A stretch of DNA of 6,759 bases from the NCBI GenBank assembly GCA_020025115.1, contig JAHHSP010000064.1:1-6759 (forward strand). The letters are read 5' to 3'. Shown in pieces: positions 1-5,919 of the stretch. Under the pieces are notes generated by a model. That model was not told the origin of the DNA, did no database searches, and saw only the letters and a list, made by a program, of their open reading frames with translations. The translations under genes and the position numbers were made by a program. The stretch comes from Collinsella sp. Lineage in GTDB: Bacteria; Actinomycetota; Coriobacteriia; Coriobacteriales; Coriobacteriaceae. Position 1 is the first letter of the stretch. Each line of letters starts with the position of its first letter.

Positions 1-836
1 ATCACAACCTGCTCACCTTCTCCATCATGTACGCATTCTCGGAGAACTTCGTCCTGCCCCTGTCGCACGACGAAGTCGTGAACGGCAAGTGCTCCCTGAT
101 CGGACGCATGCCCGGCGACGACTGGCGTCGCTTCGCCGGCCTGCGAACGCTCGCCTTCTACCAAATGACCCATCCAGGAGCCAAACTCTCCTTCATGGGC
201 GACGAGATCGGCCAGCAGATCGAATGGCGCTACTACGAGTCGATCGAATGGTTCCTCGCCAAGGAGTTCGACGCCACTCACGGCGCCCAGCAACGATTTA
301 TCGAGGCGCTCAACCACTTCTACGCCAAGCAGCGCGGCCTGTGGCAGAACGCTTACAACGAACAGGGCTTCGAATGGATCGACGCCGACAACTCCGAGCA
401 GTCCATCGTGAGCTTCGTGCGCCACGGCGACAAGCCGGCGGACGACCTGCTCGTTTTGATCAACTTCAATCCGGCATCCTACGAGACATACCGCGTGGGC
501 ACCCCGCGCGAGGGCGACTGGGAGATCGTCTTCAATACGGACGAACCCGCCTTCGGCGGATCGGGCTTCCCGGTGGTAGACATAGCCTCCTCCAAGCCCG
601 AGCCCTGGAACATGCGCGACAACTCCATCGAGATCGCCGTCCCCGGCCTCGCCGGCCTGGTGTACCGCCGTCGCCGCACTTCCTCCTACAAGCCCCCAAA
701 GACAGCCAAAAGGAAGCCTGTGGCGGAAGACGCGGTCAAAGGCAATCCCAAATCCGCCGCAAGAGCCAAGGCCGCCAAGGTAAGTGCGGCTAAAGCAAAG
801 TCCACTCCCGTACCCCGGAAATCCCGCGCGATGTAA
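1..836 (+). CDS. glgB: 1,4-alpha-glucan branching enzyme GlgB, C-terminal part (5' end outside window)
   Basis: GlgB (GH13) cuts an alpha-1,4 glucan chain and rejoins it by an alpha-1,6 bond, making the branches of glycogen in the cytoplasm. The reading frame is already open at base 3 and ends with TAA at 834-836, giving 277 visible residues. The visible part starts in the last third of the catalytic barrel: FSENFVLPLSHDEVV (visible residues 12-26) is the conserved region holding the His-Asp pair (H22, D23) that helps bind substrate. It is followed by RMPGDDWRRFAGLRT and FMGDEIGQQIEWRYY, both typical of the family. The catalytic nucleophile and acid/base lie upstream of the window. An all-beta C-terminal domain follows and ends near GLVYRRRR. 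Beyond it is a 52-residue Lys/Ala-rich tail (bases 678-833) that known GlgB proteins usually lack. The motif reads HDEVVNGKCS where HDEVVHGK is usual. The family call is very secure. Confidence 0.97.
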   Translation, partial: HNLLTFSIMYAFSENFVLPLSHDEVVNGKCSLIGRMPGDDWRRFAGLRTLAFYQMTHPGAKLSFMGDEIGQQIEWRYYESIEWFLAKEFDATHGAQQRFIEALNHFYAKQRGLWQNAYNEQGFEWIDADNSEQSIVSFVRHGDKPADDLLVLINFNPASYETYRVGTPREGDWEIVFNTDEPAFGGSGFPVVDIASSKPEPWNMRDNSIEIAVPGLAGLVYRRRRTSSYKPPKTAKRKPVAEDAVKGNPKSAARAKAAKVSAAKAKSTPVPRKSRAM

Positions 837-923
837 GCACCGACCTCGGGGCACCTCGCGCTCAGGATGACGCCGCCGCACGACGGGCCAAACGTGCGCG
901 CTCGCGACTATCACCAATACGGC

Positions 924-938
924 CCTTTCTCGAAAGGA
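924..938 (+). promoter_or_regulatory. glgP ribosome binding site inside a small hairpin
   Basis: The Shine-Dalgarno sequence GAAAGGA (932-938) lies 4 bases before the glgP ATG. Its AAAGG is exactly complementary to CCTTT at 924-928, with the four bases CTCG between them, so a 5-bp stem could hide the ribosome site. The base pairing is visible in the sequence; any effect on translation is inference, and a stem this short may be marginal. The rest of the 106-bp glgB-glgP gap shows no clear promoter, terminator or small gene. Confidence 0.5.
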
Positions 939-942
939 CACC

Positions 943-3369
943 ATGGAAAAGATCTACGAGACCAAAGAGCAGCTCATCGAACAGTACCGTCAGCACGTCC
1001 GCGCGCTGGCCGGCAAGGAGTTCGAGGATACGAGCAACATCGACCGCTTTACCGCGCTGGCCAACATGGTCGCCGGCGACGCCCGCGTCATCGCCGCCCA
1101 GACCGACGAGCGCAACCGCACCGAGGGCAAGAAGCGCGTCTACTACTTCTCCATCGAGTTCCTCATCGGACGCCTGCTCGACAATTACCTGCTGAACCTC
1201 GGCATCCGCGACCTCGTGGCCGACGCCCTCGATGACATGGGCGGCGATCTCGAAGAAATCGAGCGCCAAGAGCCCGATCCGGCGCTCGGCAACGGAGGCC
1301 TCGGCCGCCTCGCCGCGTGCTTCCTCGACTCGATGGCTCATGAGGGAATCGCGGGCTACGGCAACGGCATGCGCTATCGCTACGGCCTCTTCAAACAGGA
1401 GATCGTCAACGGACGCCAGGTCGAAGTCGCCGATGAGTGGCTCTCCAAGGGCTACCCCTGGGAAGTCAAGCGCCCCGACAAAGCCGTCCGCATCGGCTTC
1501 GGCGGCCACGTCGTCTCCCGCCAACAAGGCGACCGCACCTTCTACTCCGTCGAGGGAACCGATGACGTCCTGGCCGTGCCCTATGACATCCCGATCGTCG
1601 GCTACGGCGGGAAGACCGTCAACAAGCTACGCTGCTGGAGCGCCGAACCCATCGACGACCACTTCGACCTCGACGCCTTCAACGCCGGCGACTACACCGG
1701 CGCCGACCGCGACCGCGCCAACGCCGAGGCCATCTCCGCCATCCTGTATCCCAACGACGCCGGCGAGCACGGCCGGCTGCTTCGACTCAAGCAGGAGTAC
1801 CTGTTCGTGGCCGCCGGCGTCCGAACCCTCCTCGACACCTTCGAGCGTGAGCACCGCGAGGCATGGCACGAGTTGCCGCGCTATGTCGCCATCCACACCA
1901 ACGATACACATCCGGCCATGTGCGGTCCCGAGCTCATGCGCATCCTCATGGACGAGAAGGGCTTGACCTGGGACGATGCTTGGGAGATCGTGACGAACAC
2001 GGTGTCTTACACCAACCATACCATCCTGCCCGAGGCTCTGGAGAAGTGGCCCATCTCAACCTTCTCCACGTTGCTGCCCCGTGTGTACCAGATCATCGAC
2101 GAGATCAACCGCCGCTGGCGTGAGAGCTTCGACATGAGCGAGTCCGAGAGCGCCGAGCGCCTGCGCGCGACCGCCGTCCTGTGGGACGGCGAGGTCCGCA
2201 TGGCCAACCTGTCCGTGATCTGCAGCCACTCCGTCAACGGCGTCGCCAAAATCCACTCCGACATCCTCAAGGCCAGCACGCTCAAGGACTTCGCGGCCAT
2301 GCGACCGGAGATGTTCAACAACAAGACCAACGGCATCAGCCATCGCCGCTTCTTCGCCGAGGCCAACCCCACCTACGCCAAGCTCGTGACCGAGGCCATC
2401 GGCGACGGATGGCTCGACGATGCGCGCGAGCTCGAGAAGCTCACCGCCTTCGAGGGCGACTCCTCCTTCCTCGAGCGCGTCGGCGCCTCGAAGCTCGCCA
2501 ACAAGCAGCGCCTGGCGAGCTATGTCGAGCGCGAGTGCGGGGTCGTCATCGACCCAAACACGGTGTTCGACGTCCAGGTCAAGCGCTTCCACGCCTACAA
2601 GCGCCAGCTTCTGAACATCATGAAGGTAATGGACCTCTATAACCGTCGACTGGCCGACCCCGATTTCAAGATCCAGCCCACCACCTTCATCTTCTCCGGC
2701 AAAGCCGCCTCCAGCTACACCTTCGCCAAGGAAGTCATCCGCCTGATCAACGGCGTGGCAGAGGTCGTCAACGACGACCCGCGCGTCAACGACGTCATGA
2801 AGGTCTGCTTCATCCCGAACTTCCGCGTCTCGAACGCGCAGCTCATCTACCCTGCCGCCGAGATCTCCGAGCAGATCTCCACAGCCGGCAAGGAAGCATC
2901 CGGCACATCGAACATGAAGCTCATGATGAACGGCGCCCTCACGCTCGGCACCATGGACGGCGCGAACATCGAGATCGTCGACCTGGCCGGTCGCGAGAAC
3001 GAGGCTATCTTCGGCCTCACCACACCCGAGGTCGACGCCTTGCGCGCTTCCGGCCAGTACTTCGCCTGGGATGTCGTCAACTCCGACCGCGGGCGCCTCG
3101 GCCGCATCATCGATCAGCTCGTCGACGGCACCTTCGCCGCGCAATCCGGCAACTTCGAGAGCATCCACCACGAGCTCATGTTCAACAACGATTACGACCT
3201 GGTGCTCAAAGACTTCCACTCCTACGTGGACGCCTGGGAAAAGCTCACCGCGACCTATCCCGATTCCCAAGGCTGGAATCGCCGTGCGCTGCACAACACC
3301 GCGATGTCCGGCTGGTTCTCCTCCGACCGAACCATCCGCGAATACCGCGACGAGATCTGGCACGCATAA
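943..3369 (+). CDS. glgP: Glycogen phosphorylase GlgP (GT35), complete
   Basis: This cytoplasmic, pyridoxal-phosphate-dependent enzyme phosphorolyses alpha-1,4 glucan ends to glucose-1-phosphate. The protein is 808 residues, the normal bacterial length, and the family motifs appear in order: LGNGGLGRLAACFLDS (115-130), NDTHPAM (320-326), VKRFHAYKRQ (546-555) and EASGTSNMKLMMNGA (651-665), where K659 should carry the cofactor. HAYKRQ and GTSNMKLMMNG, in place of HEYKRQ and GTGNMKFMLNG, are from memory more typical of the Firmicutes branch. The start ATG has GAAAGGA 4 bases upstream, and the N-terminus (MEKIYETKEQ) is short, without an added regulatory region. The gene lies between glgB and glgC, so a degradative enzyme is encoded inside the synthesis cluster. 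Maltodextrin phosphorylase activity (MalP) cannot be excluded by sequence, but the neighbours argue for glycogen. Confidence 0.97.
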   Translation: MEKIYETKEQLIEQYRQHVRALAGKEFEDTSNIDRFTALANMVAGDARVIAAQTDERNRTEGKKRVYYFSIEFLIGRLLDNYLLNLGIRDLVADALDDMGGDLEEIERQEPDPALGNGGLGRLAACFLDSMAHEGIAGYGNGMRYRYGLFKQEIVNGRQVEVADEWLSKGYPWEVKRPDKAVRIGFGGHVVSRQQGDRTFYSVEGTDDVLAVPYDIPIVGYGGKTVNKLRCWSAEPIDDHFDLDAFNAGDYTGADRDRANAEAISAILYPNDAGEHGRLLRLKQEYLFVAAGVRTLLDTFEREHREAWHELPRYVAIHTNDTHPAMCGPELMRILMDEKGLTWDDAWEIVTNTVSYTNHTILPEALEKWPISTFSTLLPRVYQIIDEINRRWRESFDMSESESAERLRATAVLWDGEVRMANLSVICSHSVNGVAKIHSDILKASTLKDFAAMRPEMFNNKTNGISHRRFFAEANPTYAKLVTEAIGDGWLDDARELEKLTAFEGDSSFLERVGASKLANKQRLASYVERECGVVIDPNTVFDVQVKRFHAYKRQLLNIMKVMDLYNRRLADPDFKIQPTTFIFSGKAASSYTFAKEVIRLINGVAEVVNDDPRVNDVMKVCFIPNFRVSNAQLIYPAAEISEQISTAGKEASGTSNMKLMMNGALTLGTMDGANIEIVDLAGRENEAIFGLTTPEVDALRASGQYFAWDVVNSDRGRLGRIIDQLVDGTFAAQSGNFESIHHELMFNNDYDLVLKDFHSYVDAWEKLTATYPDSQGWNRRALHNTAMSGWFSSDRTIREYRDEIWHA

Positions 3370-3376
3370 AGGAGGT
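3368..3376 (+). promoter_or_regulatory. Orphan Shine-Dalgarno sequence at the glgP stop codon
   Basis: AAAGGAGGT overlaps the last two bases of the glgP TAA and is a near-perfect match to the 16S rRNA 3' end, stronger than any ribosome site used in this window. No ATG, GTG or TTG follows at a usable distance. The only near candidate is a CTG at 3385, which opens a frame that merely shadows glgC. It may be a relic of an earlier gene junction or a ribosome-holding site; both are guesses. Confidence 0.55.
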
Positions 3377-3379
3377 ACG

Positions 3380-3402
3380 GCGCGCTGGGAAACAGCCGGC
3401 GC
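3380..3402 (+). repeat. Small imperfect inverted repeat, glgP-glgC gap
   Basis: GCTG (3384-3387) pairs with CAGC (3393-3396) around the loop GGAAA. After a 2-base bulge, GCGC (3380-3383) pairs with GCGC (3399-3402). The 8 pairs make a plausible RNA hairpin directly after the orphan Shine-Dalgarno sequence. It is modest, and GC-rich DNA gives such structures by chance. Confidence 0.35.
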
Positions 3403-3414
3403 ACCCATAAAGGC

Positions 3415-3450
3415 GACGGGGGCGGTGAAGACGGGACGCCGCCCCCGGTC
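3415..3450 (+). repeat. GC-rich inverted repeat, glgP-glgC gap
   Basis: CGGGGGCGG (3417-3425) is the exact reverse complement of CCGCCCCCG (3439-3447). A U-G and a G-C pair continue the stem inward, leaving a 9-base loop (3428-3436). With one bulged G the stem also extends outward through A3416-T3449 and G3415-C3450. No T-run follows on either side, so it is not a standard intrinsic terminator. It could stabilise the 3' end of glgP mRNA, attenuate transcription into glgCD, or mark an RNA processing point. The stretch from 3451 to the glgC ribosome site shows no convincing promoter. Confidence 0.6.
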
Positions 3451-3491
3451 ACGGATATCCCGCATAAGAAATCCGAGACCATACAACGGAT

Positions 3492-3501
3492 AAAGGGAGA
3501 G
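3492..3501 (+). promoter_or_regulatory. glgC ribosome binding site
   Basis: AAAGGGAGAG sits 4 bases before a TTG (3503) and, counted from the GGGAG core, 6 bases before an ATG (3506), both in the glgC frame. The ATG has the better codon and good spacing, so it is taken as the start. Using the TTG would add a single Met. Confidence 0.75.
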
Positions 3502-3505
3502 ATTG

Positions 3506-4654
3506 ATGGCAAGCAAAGAATGCATCGCGATGCTCCTCGCGGGAGGTCAGGGCAGCCGACTGATGGCGCTCACCTCCAAGATCGCAAAACCGGCCGTCAG
3601 CTTCGGCGGCAAGTTCCGCATCATCGACTTCTCACTGTCGAACTGCGCGAACTCCGGCATCGACACCGTAGGCGTTCTGACCCAGTACCGCCCGTACCAG
3701 CTCCACGAGTACATCGGCTCAGGCCGCGCATGGGACCTCGCCGAGCACGGCTGCGGCGTCTCCATCCTGCCGCCCTATGCCACGCAGGACGGCGGCGCAT
3801 GGTACGCCGGCACGGCAGACGCTATCACGCAAAACCTCGATTACATCAAAAGCCACGACCCTAAATACGTGCTCATCCTATCCGGCGATCACCTATATCG
3901 CATGGACTACCGCAAGATGCTCGAGAACCATATCGCGCACAACGCCGACCTCACCGTCTCGGTCATGCCGGTGCCGTGGGAGGAGGCCAGCCGCTTTGGC
4001 ATCATCACCGCAGATCCCGAAGACGGACGCATCGTGAAGTTCACCGAGAAGCCGGAGAAGCCCGATTCCAACCTCGCCTCCATGGGCATCTACATCTTCT
4101 CCACCGACGTGCTCGTGAAGGCACTCGAGGAAGACGCCGTCGACCAGCGTTCCAGCCATGACTTCGGCAACGACATCATCCCCAAGCTGCTCGCGGAGGG
4201 CAAGCGCCTGCACACATACGAGTTCCACGGCTTCTGGAAGGATGTCGGCACCATCGCGAGCTTCCACGAGACGTCGATGGACCTGCTCGGCGACAATCCC
4301 GAGTTCGACCTGTTCGACAAGTCCTTCCCGGTCATGAGCAACGACTCGACCCGTCCGCCCCACTTCATCGGGCCCGAAGGTCGCGTTGACGACTGCCTCG
4401 TCTCCAACGGCTGCCGCGTCTACGGCACCGTACGCCACTCGATCCTCTCCACGGACTGCATCGTGGGCGAGCGCGCCATCGTCGAGGACTCTGTTCTGCT
4501 GCCGGGAGCCATCGTGAAGGACGGAGCGCACGTGGTGCGCGCCATCCTGGGCGAGAACGCCGTCGTGGAAGAGGGCGTCAAACTCGGAAGCGTCGATATG
4601 ACCAAGGACACCGCCGTCGTCGGAAACGACGTCGTCATCGGGAAGGGGGAATGA
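3506..4654 (+). CDS. glgC: Glucose-1-phosphate adenylyltransferase GlgC (ADP-glucose pyrophosphorylase, catalytic subunit)
   Basis: GlgC makes ADP-glucose and pyrophosphate from glucose-1-phosphate and ATP, the committed step of glycogen synthesis. The protein is 382 residues, the usual length for the Firmicutes-type enzyme and shorter than the roughly 430 residues of E. coli GlgC. The nucleotide-binding loop GGQGSRL (13-19) is intact, followed by KPAVSFGGKFRIIDF (28-42). LSGDHLYRMDY holds the metal-binding catalytic Asp (D128), and FTEKP holds the sugar-phosphate lysine (K182). From about residue 288 to the end, hexapeptide repeats form the left-handed beta-helix domain used for assembly. 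All catalytic landmarks are present, in contrast to the next gene. Its last codons contain the glgD ribosome site, so the two are probably co-translated and their products probably form a mixed tetramer, as described for Geobacillus GlgC/GlgD. Confidence 0.97.
   Translation: MASKECIAMLLAGGQGSRLMALTSKIAKPAVSFGGKFRIIDFSLSNCANSGIDTVGVLTQYRPYQLHEYIGSGRAWDLAEHGCGVSILPPYATQDGGAWYAGTADAITQNLDYIKSHDPKYVLILSGDHLYRMDYRKMLENHIAHNADLTVSVMPVPWEEASRFGIITADPEDGRIVKFTEKPEKPDSNLASMGIYIFSTDVLVKALEEDAVDQRSSHDFGNDIIPKLLAEGKRLHTYEFHGFWKDVGTIASFHETSMDLLGDNPEFDLFDKSFPVMSNDSTRPPHFIGPEGRVDDCLVSNGCRVYGTVRHSILSTDCIVGERAIVEDSVLLPGAIVKDGAHVVRAILGENAVVEEGVKLGSVDMTKDTAVVGNDVVIGKGE
4643..4650 (+). promoter_or_regulatory. 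glgD ribosome binding site inside the end of glgC
   Basis: AAGGGGGA overlaps the last codons of glgC and lies 8 bases before the glgD ATG. The glgC stop (TGA, 4652-4654) falls between them, an arrangement that favours translational coupling. Confidence 0.7.
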
Positions 4655-4658
4655 TCCG

Positions 4659-5768
4659 ATGATCAACCGCAAGGCCATCGGCTACATCACTGCCAATTAC
4701 ACGAGCAAGGAGCACAGCCCCTTGCTTGAATGCCGCCCGCTCGCCTCCATCCCGTTCATGGGACGCTACCGTCTCATCGATTTCCCGCTTTCCAACATGA
4801 TGAATGCGGGCATCCGGACCGTGGGCGTGGTTCTTCCGGGCAATTACCGCTCACTCGTCGACCACCTCGGCAGCGGGCGCGAATGGGAGCTCGATCGCAA
4901 GAAGGGAGGCCTGTTCCTGCTTCAGGGCAGCGCCTATGGCACCGCCAAGAAAGGCATACGCTTCCTGCTGCGCGACATCAACACCAACAAGATGCTGTTC
5001 CAGCGCGCCAGCGAGCCCTATGTGGTCATGAGCGCGACCAACATCGTCTTCAACATGGACCTCTCCGATGTCATCGACGCACACGAGCGCAGCGGCTCCG
5101 GCGTGACGATGATCTACAAGAAGGCCGACCGCCAGCTCGACGACGTCGCAAAACTCGACATCAACGACATCGGCCGCGTCACCGACATCAAGTCCGGCTG
5201 CTCTTACGGCGAGAACCAGTTCCTCGACTGCTTCATCATCAACCGCGATCTGCTCCTCGAGCTGTGTGAGCAGTACCAGACCCTCGATTATCTCGACCTG
5301 TTCGACGCCATCCGCCCCGACTTTGGACGCATCGACGTGTGCACATACGAGTTCAAGGGCCTGGCGGTCGGCATGTTCAACGAGGAGAGCTATTACCGGC
5401 GCAGCATGGAGATGCTCAACCCCGATGTCATGCACCAGCTGTTCACGCACAGCCGACCGATCATGACAAAGGCCCACGACACGCCGCCTGCAAAGTACAG
5501 CTCCGGCTCCAACGCCACCAACTCGTTCATCTCCGCCGGCTGTCGCATCGACGGCACCGTGCGCGGCTCCACCCTCTCACGCGATGTGGTCGTCGAGAGC
5601 GGAGCCTATGTTGCCAACTCCATCATCATGCAGGGTTGCATCATCAGGCGCGGCGCGCGCGTTGAGAACGCCATCGTCGACAAGAACAACGTCATCGAGG
5701 CCGGGACCGTCATCACCGGCACGCCTGACAACGTACTCGTGGTTCCCAAGGTCGCAATCGAGAACTAG
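4659..5768 (+). CDS. glgD: GlgD, non-catalytic ADP-glucose pyrophosphorylase partner subunit
   Basis: The 369-residue protein has the same plan as GlgC: a nucleotidyltransferase domain, then a hexapeptide-repeat beta-helix from about residue 288. FMGRYRLIDFPLSN (33-46) clearly matches the GlgC FGGKFRIIDF region. The catalytic features are gone: where GlgC has GGQGSRL this protein reads ANYTSKEHSPL (12-22), the SGDH motif is SATN (125-128, so the catalytic Asp is T127), and no EKP lysine motif is present. This is the known GlgD pattern; family members are described as inactive alone and as raising the activity or tuning the regulation of GlgC. Annotation as a second active glgC would be wrong. 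It starts 4 bp after the glgC stop. The family call is secure; the regulatory role is inferred from studied homologues. Confidence 0.95.
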   Translation: MINRKAIGYITANYTSKEHSPLLECRPLASIPFMGRYRLIDFPLSNMMNAGIRTVGVVLPGNYRSLVDHLGSGREWELDRKKGGLFLLQGSAYGTAKKGIRFLLRDINTNKMLFQRASEPYVVMSATNIVFNMDLSDVIDAHERSGSGVTMIYKKADRQLDDVAKLDINDIGRVTDIKSGCSYGENQFLDCFIINRDLLLELCEQYQTLDYLDLFDAIRPDFGRIDVCTYEFKGLAVGMFNEESYYRRSMEMLNPDVMHQLFTHSRPIMTKAHDTPPAKYSSGSNATNSFISAGCRIDGTVRGSTLSRDVVVESGAYVANSIIMQGCIIRRGARVENAIVDKNNVIEAGTVITGTPDNVLVVPKVAIEN

Positions 5769-5775
5769 CAGGCAC

Positions 5776-5792
5776 GCACGTGAACGACGTGC
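5776..5792 (+). repeat. 17-bp inverted repeat just after glgD
   Basis: GCACGT (5776-5781) and ACGTGC (5787-5792) are exact reverse complements separated by GAACG. The size and spacing suit either a protein operator (two half-sites) or a small RNA hairpin. It starts 8 bases after the glgD stop. No promoter elements are evident around it, so the operator reading is speculative. Confidence 0.4.
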
Positions 5793-5815
5793 TCTGACGA
5801 TTCAGATGCACACAT

Positions 5816-5861
5816 GGGGGATGTGCCGCCACGAGCATTCGCGCCAGGCGGCACATCCCCC
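5816..5861 (+). repeat. Perfect 15-bp inverted repeat between glgD and glgA
   Basis: GGGGGATGTGCCGCC (5816-5830) is the exact reverse complement of GGCGGCACATCCCCC (5847-5861), with a 16-base spacer. A perfect 15-bp arm is far beyond chance in a 151-bp gap and would form a very stable RNA hairpin. The bases after it (CGGAATCATTG) have no T-run, and neither has the other strand, so a classical intrinsic terminator is unlikely. It could be a U-tract-less terminator, an RNA stabiliser that sets glgA expression apart from glgCD, or a scattered genomic palindrome. The remaining 58 bases up to the glgA ATG contain only a weak AAGAG (5903-5907) as a possible ribosome site. Confidence 0.85.
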
Positions 5862-5919
5862 CGGAATCATTGAACTCGACGCCGCGGACCAACGCGCGCA
5901 TCAAGAGATTGGCATCCAC

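Noticed and set aside
837..923. CRISPR, tRNA or small gene in the glgB-glgP gap
   Set aside because: Only a short direct repeat of ACCTCG (843 and 853) and GC-rich sequence are visible; no cloverleaf, repeat array or ORF with a ribosome site is present.
862..1527. 221-residue minus-strand frame opposite the start of glgP
   Set aside because: It is an antisense shadow of conserved glgP sequence.
3451..3491. Promoter for glgC in the less GC-rich stretch before its ribosome site
   Set aside because: No -35-like TTGACA with a properly spaced -10 box could be found; AT-leaning sequence alone is not enough.
2056..3525. 489-residue open frame on the minus strand opposite glgP
   Set aside because: It is antisense to a full-length, motif-complete glgP. 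Its Val/Asp/Gly/Glu-rich composition is what the reverse complement of GC-rich codons gives, and it has no recognisable domain.
3385..3864. Frame starting at CTG 3385, 9 bases after the strong orphan Shine-Dalgarno sequence
   Set aside because: CTG is a very rare start. The product is Arg/Pro/His-rich, with no resemblance to a protein family, and runs out of frame over the conserved N-terminus of glgC.
5816..5870. Standard intrinsic terminator after glgD
   Set aside because: The hairpin is strong, but no T-run follows on either strand, and glgA continues downstream in the same direction.
5814..5873. Possible 19-codon ORF (ATG 5814, TGA 5871) within the palindrome region
   Set aside because: It has no ribosome site, and its sequence is mostly the palindrome arms.
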